From Domibacillus indicus (GTDB lineage Bacteria > Bacillota > Bacilli > Bacillales > Domibacillaceae): a stretch of DNA of 64,000 nt. The first letter of the stretch is position 1. Every line of letters begins with the position of its first letter. This document shows, one piece after another, positions 29,956-38,857 of this stretch. The stretch is from the NCBI RefSeq assembly GCF_000970685.1, contig NZ_LAJB01000009.1, forward strand, positions 19,510-83,509, written 5' to 3'. The translations under genes and the position numbers were made by a program. The notes beneath the pieces were generated by a model. That model had not been told where the DNA came from, ran no database searches, and saw only the letters and a list, made by a program, of their open reading frames with translations.

Positions 29956-31179
29956 TTATATTACTTCCTTTTGTCTACGCAAATAAACATACAGAACAAA
30001 GCTGAACAGCGCACACACGAGTGCACAGAAACCAATAAACGCATATCCTGCCTGCATGCCCCGCACAATTCCGGTTTCTGCTCCCGCCTGCTGTACCACC
30101 ATTCGGCTGATGCCGGCAATAATGGCACCGATGATAAAATTGCCTGCCACTGTGCCAACTCCCATCAGCGTCACTACAAATGTGATAGCGATATCACTAT
30201 TTTCCTTGTAGCGGCGGGCAATCATCGCCATGACAGTCGGGTAGACAGGCGCAATTCCAATTCCGGCTGCTGCAAGCAAAATCGCACCGGACTCGCCAAT
30301 TAAGAGTGCGATGAATGTCAAAGCAGCAGATAAACCGCCAAAGATAATGAGTGACATGGTAAAACCAATCCGGTCTGTCACCGGTCCTAGAAACAGCCGT
30401 GAAAACGTAAAAAACAAAAAGAAAACAGACAGCATTTGAGACGCATCTGCATTGCTCCAGCCATATGCTTTTTCCAAAAAGTTAACAAGCCAGCCGCCGA
30501 CCGACATTTCTGATATAACACCGAATGACAAAATAAGAACAATCAGCCAGATAACCGGATCACGCATAAGTGTCCGGAGCGGCAGCCGGTTTTCAGCCTG
30601 ATGATCGTACGCCGGAAAACGGCTTGCGAGGGCTGGAATCATCGGGACAAGCGAAAGCAGCATGATAATTAAATACATGCCGCGCCAGTCCAGCAGAATC
30701 CCACCAACTGACAAATTCATCAAGCCTGACGCCAGCATGGGGGCCGCAATCGAGCTGAGCCCATAGAAAAAGTGAGCCAGATTCATCATCATGCCAGTGT
30801 TTTTCACAAAAAGGCGCGCACTTAAAATCGCCAGCACAATTTCGAGCATGCCGTTGCCAACATACATAAAAAAATACGCTCCGGCAAGGCCGCTGTATGT
30901 AGTAGATAAATAAATAAACACGCCTGACAGTGCCATAAACCCAAATGAGGCGGCACTCATTATTTTGATGCCAAATTTTCTTGTTAAATATGCTGTAAAT
31001 GTACAGGCAAGCAAATAAGCAATGGAATTAAACGAAAGCAAGGTGCCGATTTGAAACGCGTCCAGCTCAAAATCCGCTTGAATGCGCGGCATGGCCGGCC
31101 CTTTTACATTTTCTGAAAATCCAAAAATAAGAAAGCCGACGAACACTGTCGCCAGCATAAAAAAGTAATTCCATTTCAT
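29956..31179 (-). CDS. MFS transporter (FucP-like group)
   Basis: A 407-residue major facilitator with twelve predicted membrane helices. The N-terminal half has FSENVKGPAMPRIQADF and YLLACTFTAYLTRKFG, typical of fucose-permease-like MFS proteins. Substrate unknown; co-transcription with the M20 deacylase and the small upstream membrane protein suggests import of a modified amino acid or sugar derivative. Confidence 0.88.
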   Translation of the reverse strand: MKWNYFFMLATVFVGFLIFGFSENVKGPAMPRIQADFELDAFQIGTLLSFNSIAYLLACTFTAYLTRKFGIKIMSAASFGFMALSGVFIYLSTTYSGLAGAYFFMYVGNGMLEIVLAILSARLFVKNTGMMMNLAHFFYGLSSIAAPMLASGLMNLSVGGILLDWRGMYLIIMLLSLVPMIPALASRFPAYDHQAENRLPLRTLMRDPVIWLIVLILSFGVISEMSVGGWLVNFLEKAYGWSNADASQMLSVFFLFFTFSRLFLGPVTDRIGFTMSLIIFGGLSAALTFIALLIGESGAILLAAAGIGIAPVYPTVMAMIARRYKENSDIAITFVVTLMGVGTVAGNFIIGAIIAGISRMVVQQAGAETGIVRGMQAGYAFIGFCALVCALFSFVLYVYLRRQKEVI

Positions 31180-31191
31180 GTTTTTATCCCC

Positions 31192-31413
31192 TTAAAAGAT
31201 CAGTACGTATCCGACACTCATTATTCCAGCGATTAAACCGGCCATGGTAAGCAGCAGTTCAAGCTCGGGTCTCATTCGCTTCCCGGTCCCGTTCCTGCGG
31301 CCGGCTGGCGTGCTGTTATCTTGTTGATTATTTCGCAGCTCGTCCGCTTCCCTTTTTAAATAATCCTCCGGCGGCGTTTCATGTAAAAGCATATCGATGA
31401 GTGATCGTTTCAT
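31192..31413 (-). CDS. Small single-pass membrane protein, unknown
   Basis: A 73-residue protein: a charged N-terminal part (EDYLKREADELRNNQQ), a basic linker GRRNGTGKRMRPE and one membrane helix LLLTMAGLIAGIMSVGYVLIF at the C-terminus. Strong GAGGAG ribosome site; it precedes the MFS gene by 12 bp, so it is the first gene of that operon. I recognise no family. It may be a tail-anchored accessory of the transporter (inference). Confidence 0.7.
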   Translation of the reverse strand: MKRSLIDMLLHETPPEDYLKREADELRNNQQDNSTPAGRRNGTGKRMRPELELLLTMAGLIAGIMSVGYVLIF

Positions 31414-31449
31414 TGACTCCTCTTCTTTCCGCTTTTTTCTTATTATACC

Positions 31450-31478
31450 AAAAAATCCACAGTGATTTCACTGTGGAT
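31450..31478 (-). terminator. Terminator of the xyl operon
   Basis: ATCCACAGTG / CACTGTGGAT with T6 tail on the minus strand. The epimerase stop codon lies within the hairpin. Confidence 0.9.
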
Positions 31479-32391
31479 GAGCTACTTCGATATGCGCCTT
31501 TACGGTATCCTCTTCGCCAGGCTGCAATATCCGGAGGCCGGTCACCTCATCTGGCAGGTCAAGGTTAAAAGCATTGGTAATAGCGGTATACGGCTCCGGA
31601 CAAAGAAAGCCTTCACGTCCGCTTCCGTTGTAAACGACCCAGTGCTTAAATGCCGAATCGGTCCGGTATGCAACTGTACAGCCCGTTTCCTGATTGTGCA
31701 GCACTGCTTCATTTCCCTGCCCGGCAGCGGCAAACGCGTCATCCAGCGGGGTGCCCTGCAGATTTTTTTGCTTCACCGGCTCAACGGGCACCTGCTCGCC
31801 TGTCGGAATCGCTTCCTCACTTAATGTCCACTGGCTTTCTGCTGTTAAAGAAAAGTGAGACACCTTTTCATCAAATTGAAAAGCAGTGTGATAGCCTAAT
31901 CCCCATGGGAAAGCATGGCTGCCATTGTTTTTTACAACGGCCTTCTGGCGTAAAACCGTTCCTTCAAGTTCGTATGTTAGATGAATAGATGCATCTTTAT
32001 AAATGGCCGGCTCCTGGAGCTGAATGGCTGTTTCAATGGCAACGATCCCGTTTTCCTCTTTTTGGCTGACGACCTCCCATGGCTGGTTGTATACAAAACC
32101 ATGGATATGGTGTTTGCCTATTTCATTAATTGGGAATTGGTGCGTTTCGCCGTTAAAGGTAAAGGCTCCCCCTTCAATCCGGTTCGGCGGAAACAGGACC
32201 GGAATACCATGCAGAATCGGGCTTTCCTTGAGAGCCGCGAAAGAATCCGGCCTAACAAGCAGCTCCTGGCCTGTTTTCAGGTCCATCAGTGAAATTACAT
32301 TGCTGCCGAAGCCGGGAATAAGCAGGATTTCCAGCTCGCCATTCGATGCCCGAATCGCTTCTTTCCCGTCAAATAACACTCGTTTTATCAT
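31468..32391 (-). CDS. Aldose 1-epimerase family protein
   Basis: A 307-residue galactose-mutarotase-fold enzyme. Characteristic residues: HIHGFVYNQPW (first histidine), GLGYHTAFQF (second histidine) and FLCPEPYTA (catalytic glutamate). It probably interconverts xylose anomers to feed XylA. It is the third gene of xylA-xylB-epimerase, 12 bp after xylB. Confidence 0.9.
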   Translation of the reverse strand: MIKRVLFDGKEAIRASNGELEILLIPGFGSNVISLMDLKTGQELLVRPDSFAALKESPILHGIPVLFPPNRIEGGAFTFNGETHQFPINEIGKHHIHGFVYNQPWEVVSQKEENGIVAIETAIQLQEPAIYKDASIHLTYELEGTVLRQKAVVKNNGSHAFPWGLGYHTAFQFDEKVSHFSLTAESQWTLSEEAIPTGEQVPVEPVKQKNLQGTPLDDAFAAAGQGNEAVLHNQETGCTVAYRTDSAFKHWVVYNGSGREGFLCPEPYTAITNAFNLDLPDEVTGLRILQPGEEDTVKAHIEVAHPQ

Positions 32392-32403
32392 GTTAAAACC
32401 CCT

Positions 32404-33900
32404 TTACACGCGAAATGACTGCAGCTGCTGGTTTATCGACTTTGTTTGATCATACACTGTTTGATAAATCGAAAACAGCTCTTTATATCGCTTTGCCCGT
32501 TCTTTATCAGGTGAAAACCTCTCGCCTTCTTTAATGAAAAGGGAGGCACATTGTTCAAGAGATTCAAACATGCCGCTTCCGGCCGCTGCAATCATCGCGG
32601 CTCCCATCGCCGGACCCTGCTCGTTCTGCAGCTTGACCACTTCTGTATTGAAAATATCCGCCTGCATTTGCAGCCAGACGTCATTTTTCGCTCCACCGCC
32701 GATTGAGATCACGGTATCAACACGTTTTCCTTCATTCCGGAACAGCTCAATAGATTCGTTTAACGAAAAAGTAATCCCTTCCATAACAGCGCGCGCAAAA
32801 TGGGACCGCGTATGGCTGCCATCAATGCCAATGAAGCTCGCCCGAATAACAGAATCAGCATGAGGTGTCCGCTCCCCTACTAAATACGGCGTGTATAGCA
32901 GTCCGCCCGATCCTGCCGGAATACTGCCAACCTCTTCAAGCATCTCTTCAAATGTTTCCTTTTCCGCGAAGGTTTCTTTGAACCACTGCAGGCTGTGCCC
33001 CGCGGAAAGCGTAACTCCCATCGTGTAGAACGCGTTTTCCTTGCCATGATTAAAAAAGTGAACCTTCCCTGCAAAATCGCGGGTTGAATCTTCCTCATGC
33101 GCCAAAATAACCCCGGATGTCCCGATGCTGCACATCGTTTTTCCTGATGTTAAAATCCCAGCTCCAATCGCTCCGCATGCATTATCCGCACCGCCCGCAA
33201 AAACCGGTGTTTCCGCTCTCAGGCCGGTTTGTTCCGCAATTTCCGGCAGAAGCGTTCCTGTTTGTGCCGTTGACTCGACAAGCGGCGGACAAAGAGAAAG
33301 CGGAATTTCAAACGCTTCACAAATGGCTTCGCTCCATTTTTTCTCTGCCACGTCGAGCAGCAGTGTCCCCGCCGCATCCGAATAATCCATATGTGCCTGT
33401 CCGGTCATTTTTAAGCGGACATAATCTTTTGGGAGTAAAAAGAGGGCCGCTTTTTGAAAAAGCTCCGGCTCATTTTGCTGTACCCAGCGGATTTTCGGCA
33501 GTGTAAAGCCTTCCAGCACACGGTTTCTTGTAATAGAAAGCATTTGCTCTCCAAGCGCAGCTGTCATTTCCTCGCACTGCTGCGTGGTCCGGGTATCATT
33601 CCACAAAATCGCTCTCCGGAGCACTTCCTGCTGCTCGTCTACAAGAACAAGCCCGTGCATCTGCCCCGAATAGCTGATGCCGGTAACATTTTCTGCGGGC
33701 ACCCCGGCCTCGCTCATCATTTCTTTCAGCGCTTCAATGGTTCCCTGTACCCAGTCGTCCGGATTTTGCTCACTCCAGCCTGCCCGTTCATGAAACAGCG
33801 GATAGCTTTTGGACGCTTCTGCACAAATAGTGCCTGACTCATCTACTAAAATCGTTTTAACTGCACTTGTACCCAGATCAATTCCGATTACGTACTTCAT
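32404..33900 (-). CDS. xylB: Xylulokinase XylB
   Basis: A 498-residue FGGY-family kinase that phosphorylates D-xylulose. N-terminal ATPase motif IGIDLGTSAVKT, substrate segment YSGQMHGLV near residue 80, and ISIGGGAKNDVWLQMQADI near residue 400. The ATG follows AAAGGAGAGG. A terminator-like hairpin lies in the xylA-xylB gap. Confidence 0.97.
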   Translation of the reverse strand: MKYVIGIDLGTSAVKTILVDESGTICAEASKSYPLFHERAGWSEQNPDDWVQGTIEALKEMMSEAGVPAENVTGISYSGQMHGLVLVDEQQEVLRRAILWNDTRTTQQCEEMTAALGEQMLSITRNRVLEGFTLPKIRWVQQNEPELFQKAALFLLPKDYVRLKMTGQAHMDYSDAAGTLLLDVAEKKWSEAICEAFEIPLSLCPPLVESTAQTGTLLPEIAEQTGLRAETPVFAGGADNACGAIGAGILTSGKTMCSIGTSGVILAHEEDSTRDFAGKVHFFNHGKENAFYTMGVTLSAGHSLQWFKETFAEKETFEEMLEEVGSIPAGSGGLLYTPYLVGERTPHADSVIRASFIGIDGSHTRSHFARAVMEGITFSLNESIELFRNEGKRVDTVISIGGGAKNDVWLQMQADIFNTEVVKLQNEQGPAMGAAMIAAAGSGMFESLEQCASLFIKEGERFSPDKERAKRYKELFSIYQTVYDQTKSINQQLQSFRV

Positions 33901-33915
33901 TTTTTCCTCTCCTTT

Positions 33916-33958
33916 GAAAAAGGGACCGGCCTCTCCCTCCTGGGTGATTTGCCGGTCC
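33916..33958 (-). terminator. Hairpin with short U-run between xylA and xylB
   Basis: GGACCGGC / GCCGGTCC separated by about 20 nt and followed by CTTTTTC, ahead of the xylB ribosome site. It probably reduces xylB expression relative to xylA, or protects the xylA mRNA end. Confidence 0.7.
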
Positions 33959-33976
33959 GCTTTTTTTTTCCTTAGT

Positions 33977-35290
33977 TTAGTTTCCGATTAAGTACTGGTT
34001 CAAGACAGCTTTCAGTGCTTCCTGGCGGCCTGAACGGTTTTGAATCTTGCTGTTTTCAAGGGCATATTTTTCAAGTGAACGGAAATCAGCACGCCCTTCC
34101 ACAATATCAAGGCCGATGCCTGACGCATAGCTGCTGTAACGGTCTGCAATGGCATTTTCAAATACTTTATCTTCAATTAACCGTTGAGCTGTTTTCAAGC
34201 CGACAGCAAATGCATCCATTCCCGCGATGTGTGACAGGAATAAATCGTCCGCTTCAAAGGAAGCGCGGCGTACTTTCGCATCGAAGTTTAAGCCGCCTCT
34301 GCCAAGCCCGCCGTTTTGCAGAATTTCATACATAGCAAGTGTTGTTGAATAAAGGTCAGTTGGGAATTCATCTGTATCCCAGCCAAGAAGCGGATCACCC
34401 TGGTTGGCGTCAACCGAACCAAGCATGCCGTTAATGCGTGCCGTGCGCAGTTCATGTTCAAACGTGTGTCCGGCAAGCGTCGCATGGTTTGCTTCCAGGT
34501 TCAATTTAAAATGGCTGTCAAGTCCATACTGGCGCAGGAAGGACAGTGTTGTTGCCGCATCTGTATCGTACTGGTGAGTCGTCGGCTCTTTCGGCTTCGG
34601 CTCAATTAAAAACTGTCCATCGTAGCCGATCTCTTTTGCGTAATCAACAGCCATTTGCAGGAAGCGTGCCAGGTTATCAAGCTCAAGCTTCAGGTCTGTA
34701 TTTAACAGCGTATCGTAGCCTTCTCGTCCGCCCCAGAATACATAGTTTTCTGAACCAAGCAGCTTGGCTGTTTCCAATCCTTTTTTCACCTGTGCAGCTG
34801 CGTAAGCGAATACATCCGCATTGCTGCTTGTCGCTGCCCCGTGAACAAAGCGCGGATTTGTAAACATGTTCGCCGTATTCCAAAGCAGTTTTACATTGCT
34901 TGTTTTCATATAATCCTGGATCATCGAGATAATAACATCCAGATTTTCGTTTGTTTCTTTTAAAGTACTGCCTTCAGGCGCGATATCTCTGTCATGGAAA
35001 GCAAAGAACGGTGCACCAAGTTTTTCATACAGTTCAAATGAAGCTTCAACCCGAGCTTTTGCCAGATCCATCTCTGAATATTTGTTCCATGGGCGCTGCA
35101 TTGTGCCGGCGCCAAATGGATCACTGCCGTCTGCTGTGAATGTGTGCCAGTAGGCAATTGAAAAGCGAAGCTGTTCTTCCATCGTTTTGCCGCCAACTAC
35201 TTCTTCTGGATTGTAGTGTTTAAATGCGAATGGGTTTTTAGAAGCTGCACCTTCAAATTGGATCTTGTTGACGCTTTCAAAATATGTCAT
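33977..35290 (-). CDS. xylA: Xylose isomerase XylA
   Basis: A 437-residue class II xylose isomerase. Catalytic histidine in [13 protein letters not shown] (about residue 100), [26 protein letters not shown] and [13 protein letters not shown] provide the metal ligands. It converts D-xylose to D-xylulose. First gene of the operon under xylO and cre control. Confidence 0.97.
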   Translation of the reverse strand: MTYFESVNKIQFEGAASKNPFAFKHYNPEEVVGGKTMEEQLRFSIAYWHTFTADGSDPFGAGTMQRPWNKYSEMDLAKARVEASFELYEKLGAPFFAFHDRDIAPEGSTLKETNENLDVIISMIQDYMKTSNVKLLWNTANMFTNPRFVHGAATSSNADVFAYAAAQVKKGLETAKLLGSENYVFWGGREGYDTLLNTDLKLELDNLARFLQMAVDYAKEIGYDGQFLIEPKPKEPTTHQYDTDAATTLSFLRQYGLDSHFKLNLEANHATLAGHTFEHELRTARINGMLGSVDANQGDPLLGWDTDEFPTDLYSTTLAMYEILQNGGLGRGGLNFDAKVRRASFEADDLFLSHIAGMDAFAVGLKTAQRLIEDKVFENAIADRYSSYASGIGLDIVEGRADFRSLEKYALENSKIQNRSGRQEALKAVLNQYLIGN

Positions 35291-35302
35291 TGTTTTTCCC
35301 CC

Positions 35303-35328
35303 TAATGTTTGTTGTTTGAATAAACTAA
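35303..35328 (-). promoter_or_regulatory. XylR operator (xylO)
   Basis: Minus strand reads TTAGTTTATTC-AAA-CAACAAACATTA, closely matching the Bacillus xyl operator. It lies between the xylA -10 box and the ribosome site. Confidence 0.9.
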
Positions 35329-35338
35329 CTTAATGCAA

Positions 35339-35367
35339 ATAATACAGAATTCGTTTTCATTTTTCAA
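35339..35367 (-). promoter_or_regulatory. xylA promoter with embedded cre site
   Basis: TTGAAA, 17 bp, TATTAT on the minus strand. The spacer contains ATGAAAACGAATTCT (35346-35360), a full match to the CcpA cre consensus, so glucose should block initiation directly. Confidence 0.88.
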
Positions 35368-35382
35368 GTGTTTCGTTATAAT
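35354..35382 (+). promoter_or_regulatory. xylR promoter
   Basis: TTTTCA, 17 bp, TATAAT on the plus strand; it overlaps the xylA promoter and part of the same cre. Confidence 0.65.
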
Positions 35383-35429
35383 AAACTTAAACTTTATTTA
35401 AAAATACAACAAAGTGAGTGGATAAAATT

Positions 35430-36572
35430 ATGATTGCCGATCAAAACCTCGTGAAAAAAATGAACAGAAGGCGGCTTTTGCAGGAAGTCATTCATCATTC
35501 TCCGATCTCAAGGGCCAGCTTATCAAAAACTACCGGATTAAATAAGTCTACGGTGTCCGCACAAATTCAGGACCTGGTTGATGAGAAATTTATTTTTGAA
35601 ATCGGACAGGGCCAGTCAAGCGGCGGACGACGGCCTGTTATGCTGATGTTTAATAAGCAGGCCGCCTACGCCATTGGGATCGATATTGGCGTTGATGACC
35701 TGACGATCCTTATGACAGATCTTGATGGCTCTATTATAAGCGAAAAGTATTTTGAGCTGCACCAGTCTTCATTAGAGGAAACAACTGCCCTGCTTTTAGA
35801 AACCATTCAGCATATGATCGATACGATGCCCGGCTCTCCCTATGGACTGATTGGAATTGGCATTTGTGTGCCCGGCCTCGTGGACTGCTCAGGGCAAATC
35901 ATTCTGACACCCAATACCCACTGGAACGGAGTTAATTTAAAGAAACAGATTGAAGATAAATTTGGTGTGCCTGTTACGATTGAAAATGAAGCAAATGCCG
36001 GCGCTTATGGCGAAAACATATACGGAGCTGCAAAAGCGTACGATAATTTTATTTATGTAAGCATAAGCACGGGGATCGGTCTTGGGCTTGTCCTTGGAAA
36101 TGAATTATACCGGGGCATCCATGGTTTTTCCGGTGAAATGGGACATATGACGATTGATTTTAACGGCCCGAAATGCAACTGCGGCAACCGCGGCTGCTGG
36201 GAGCTTTACGCGTCTGAAAAAGCCTTCCGCCAGTCACTGCCTGCCGACTGGGATCATGAAGAAATCCATGCCCGTTTTCAGCAAAATGACACCCGTTTGC
36301 TGGGAGCACTTGAAAACTTCGGCCATTATTTAGGAATCGGCCTTGTTACCATTGCCAATACATTCGACCCGGAAGCCATTATTTTGCGAAACCCGCTGAT
36401 TGAATCAAACCCTTTTGTGCTGAATGCTGTGAAAAATACGCTTTCTTCCCGAATGAACAACCGGTTTGAGGCAGAATGCGCCTTCCTGCCTTCTTCCCTC
36501 GGCAAAAATGCACCCGCACTTGGCGCGTGCTCTATGATGATTAAACAGTTTATTAACGGAATTACCGCCTAA
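35430..36572 (+). CDS. xylR: Xylose repressor XylR (ROK family)
   Basis: A 380-residue ROK-family repressor. The winged helix is in the first 70 residues (ISRASLSKTTGLNKSTVSAQI); the sugar-kinase-like domain follows with IGIDIGVDDLTILMTD and the ROK zinc motif CNCGNRGCWELYAS near residue 250. It represses xylAB without xylose. The frame opens at GTG 35418, but ATG 35430 fits the AGTGAGTGG ribosome site. Divergent from xylA. Confidence 0.95.
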   Translation: MIADQNLVKKMNRRRLLQEVIHHSPISRASLSKTTGLNKSTVSAQIQDLVDEKFIFEIGQGQSSGGRRPVMLMFNKQAAYAIGIDIGVDDLTILMTDLDGSIISEKYFELHQSSLEETTALLLETIQHMIDTMPGSPYGLIGIGICVPGLVDCSGQIILTPNTHWNGVNLKKQIEDKFGVPVTIENEANAGAYGENIYGAAKAYDNFIYVSISTGIGLGLVLGNELYRGIHGFSGEMGHMTIDFNGPKCNCGNRGCWELYASEKAFRQSLPADWDHEEIHARFQQNDTRLLGALENFGHYLGIGLVTIANTFDPEAIILRNPLIESNPFVLNAVKNTLSSRMNNRFEAECAFLPSSLGKNAPALGACSMMIKQFINGITA

Positions 36573-36574
36573 CA

Positions 36575-36681
36575 GGGGCGGTTTATGAAAAAAAGGGCGG
36601 AAACAGAATGTTCAGGGACGGAAAGACTCTTTTTCCGCCCCGGCAGCCCGGCATACCGCCCCGCCCAAAACGATACCGACC
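36575..36681. repeat. Six-box palindromic intergenic repeat, copy B
   Basis: Boxes GGGGCGG (36575), GGGCGG (36595), GGGACGG (36615) and then CCGCCCC (36635), ACCGCCCC (36655), ACCGACC (36675): six boxes at exact 20-bp steps. Same order and orientation as copy A at 10282-10383. The first box also pairs with ACCGCC in the last codons of xylR and may act as its terminator stem. Confidence 0.75.
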
Positions 36682-36709
36682 TGAAACCTGCGGGATTTAT
36701 AAGCTGCTT

Positions 36710-37885
36710 TTATAAATAAGTATCTACTTTTTCCCACCGGCGTGACCGGGCTGATTTCTCAACTGCTGTTAAAATCGCCTGGGCTGCATGCCCATCGTAA
36801 AAAGTAGGAGAAAGCGAAACTCCCTGCTCAATTCCTTTCATAAGCTCTGCAATTAAATTATGAAAAGTGTGCTCGTAGCCAATAATATGGGCGGAGGGCC
36901 AGTATACTCCTCCGTATGGGTGAACTTCTTCTGTTACATTAATTTTTTTAAACCCCTGAAGAGAAGGATCGTCATCCGCAAAGTAAACCTCTAATTCGTT
37001 CATACTCTCAGCATTCCACTTGATAGACCCTTTTTCTCCGTTAATCTCAAATTGGTTTGAATTCCGGTTTCCGCCGGCAAATCTTGTTGCTTCAAACGTT
37101 CCGGCTGCCCCGTTTTGAAAGGAAGCGATAAAAATGCTGGCATCGTCCACTTCCACATCGCGAAATTCTGTTGCGGAAGCTTTTCCGCTTAACCCCGAGC
37201 TATCCGCCACTGCCGGCCGTTTTTTAATAAATGTTTTCATCATGCCGGAAACCTCATCAATTTCCCCCACTAAAAAACGGGCAAGGTCAATGCTGTGCGC
37301 AGCAAGATCCCCGTGGGCTCCTGAACCGCTGATTGATTTTTCCAGACGCCAGACTAAAGGGAAATCCGGGTCCATAATCCAGTCCTGTAAATAAAGAGCA
37401 CGCATATGATAAATGCGGCCTATTTTCCCTTCACTGATCAGCTTTTTCGCAAACTGTATGGCCGGAGCGAACCGGTAATTGAAATTCACCATATGAATCA
37501 CATTGTTTTTTTGTACTGCTTCCAGCATTTGAGCCGATTCTTCAATCGTTAATGCTAGGGGCTTTTCACAGTAAACATGCTTTCCCGCTTCTGCGGCCGC
37601 AATGGCAATTTCCGCATGGTTATTGTTCGGTGTTACAATATCAATTAAATCGATATCTTCACGATTTATTAATGTTCGCCAGTCGGTTTCATAGCTTTTC
37701 CAGCCCATTTTATCAGCGGCTTCTTTCACCCCTTCCGCATTCCGGCCGCAAATCGCCTGCTTTACCGGCTTAACGGGCAAATCGAAGAAAAAGGGAGCAT
37801 TCTGGTATGCGTTTGAATGGGCTTTTCCCATAAATTTATAGCCAACCATGCCTACCCGGATGTCTTTTTGGTTTACGCCCACCAC
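36710..37885 (-). CDS. Gfo/Idh/MocA dehydrogenase resembling levoglucosan dehydrogenase
   Basis: A 391-residue NAD(P)-dependent sugar dehydrogenase. Rossmann motif VGMVGYKFMGKAHSNAY, catalytic lysine in HVYCEKPLAL, and GSGAHGDLAAHSIDLARFL with the conserved D and H. The extended GKAHSNAYQNAPFF start, the segment YLQDWIMDPDFPLVWR and total length resemble levoglucosan dehydrogenase (LgdA)-type enzymes that oxidise the sugar C3 hydroxyl. The start is GTG after AAGGAG, inside the end of the upstream isomerase-fold gene. Substrate assignment is inference from family and neighbours; inositol-type substrates are the main alternative. Confidence 0.8.
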   Translation of the reverse strand: MVGVNQKDIRVGMVGYKFMGKAHSNAYQNAPFFFDLPVKPVKQAICGRNAEGVKEAADKMGWKSYETDWRTLINREDIDLIDIVTPNNNHAEIAIAAAEAGKHVYCEKPLALTIEESAQMLEAVQKNNVIHMVNFNYRFAPAIQFAKKLISEGKIGRIYHMRALYLQDWIMDPDFPLVWRLEKSISGSGAHGDLAAHSIDLARFLVGEIDEVSGMMKTFIKKRPAVADSSGLSGKASATEFRDVEVDDASIFIASFQNGAAGTFEATRFAGGNRNSNQFEINGEKGSIKWNAESMNELEVYFADDDPSLQGFKKINVTEEVHPYGGVYWPSAHIIGYEHTFHNLIAELMKGIEQGVSLSPTFYDGHAAQAILTAVEKSARSRRWEKVDTYL

Positions 37886-38841
37886 AGCTCTTTCGCTCCT
37901 TCCGAAATAAGCATACTTTGAAGAAAATCGACTGCTTTTGTAAAGCCTTCTTCTATGCTCATCAGGCCATCCTCATGCTCAATGCTTACCGCTCCCTCAT
38001 ATCCAATGACCTGCAGGGCGCTGATGATATCTTTCCATGTTCCTTCGCCATGTCCGTAGCCTACTGTACGGAACACCCATGAACGGCTGGCAATATCCTT
38101 ATAGCTTTTCGTATCCAGTACTCCGTTCAGCTTGCAGTTAAGCTCTTCTATTTGTGTATCTTTCGCATGGAAATGAAACAGCGCATTTTCTTTTCCAAGC
38201 GCTTTAATGCTCTGCACAGGGTCCATCCCCTGCCAGAAGTAATGGCTCGGATCAAAGTTAACACCGATTTCCGCCCCGCATTCTTTTCTTAAACGCAGCG
38301 CTGTTTCTGTATTGTAAACAACGAAGCCTGGATGCGGTTCAATGGCTGCTTTTACGCCATATGATTGAAGCAGCCGGGCTTGTTCTTCCCAGTATGGAAT
38401 CACTTTTTCTTTCCACTGCCACTCAACTACCCGGGAAAAATCCGTTGGCCACGGGCAGGTAATCCAGACCGGATTCTGGGAATGCTCGGACTCGCCCGGG
38501 CATCCAGAAAAAGTGACCACATTTTCTACGCCAAGCTTTGAAGCCAGCTTCACGCTATTAACAAAGGCTTCATGATGCTCCGCTGCAATTTCCTTATCAG
38601 GATGAAGCGGGTTGCCGTGGCAGCTTAACGCACTGATTTTGATCCCTCTGTCTTCAAACGCTTTCTTAAAACGCTGCAGCTTTTCCGGGTTGTTTAGTAA
38701 TAATGCCGGATTACAGTGGGCATTTCCCACATAGCCGCCTGTCCCAATTTCAACTGTATGGAGCCCTTTTTGTTTTATATGGTCAAGCATTTCCTCCAAT
38801 GATTTCTCCGAAAATAACACCGCAAATACTCCAAGGTTCAT
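37873..38841 (-). CDS. Sugar phosphate isomerase/epimerase-fold enzyme (3-keto-sugar lyase/hydrolase candidate)
   Basis: A 322-residue TIM-barrel protein of the AP-endonuclease-2 / sugar isomerase superfamily. Metal-site residues appear in AAIEPHPGFVVYN, GVNFDPSHYFWQ, FHFHAKDTQ and VSIEHEDGLM. In levoglucosan pathways members of this fold (LgdB) open 3-keto-glycosides; that role fits here but is inferred. ATG 38841 follows AGGAGG and begins MNLGVFAVLFSEKSL as in homologues; it lies 16 bp after the permease gene. Confidence 0.8.
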   Translation of the reverse strand: MNLGVFAVLFSEKSLEEMLDHIKQKGLHTVEIGTGGYVGNAHCNPALLLNNPEKLQRFKKAFEDRGIKISALSCHGNPLHPDKEIAAEHHEAFVNSVKLASKLGVENVVTFSGCPGESEHSQNPVWITCPWPTDFSRVVEWQWKEKVIPYWEEQARLLQSYGVKAAIEPHPGFVVYNTETALRLRKECGAEIGVNFDPSHYFWQGMDPVQSIKALGKENALFHFHAKDTQIEELNCKLNGVLDTKSYKDIASRSWVFRTVGYGHGEGTWKDIISALQVIGYEGAVSIEHEDGLMSIEEGFTKAVDFLQSMLISEGAKELWWA

Positions 38842-38857
38842 ACTTATGCGCCTCCTG

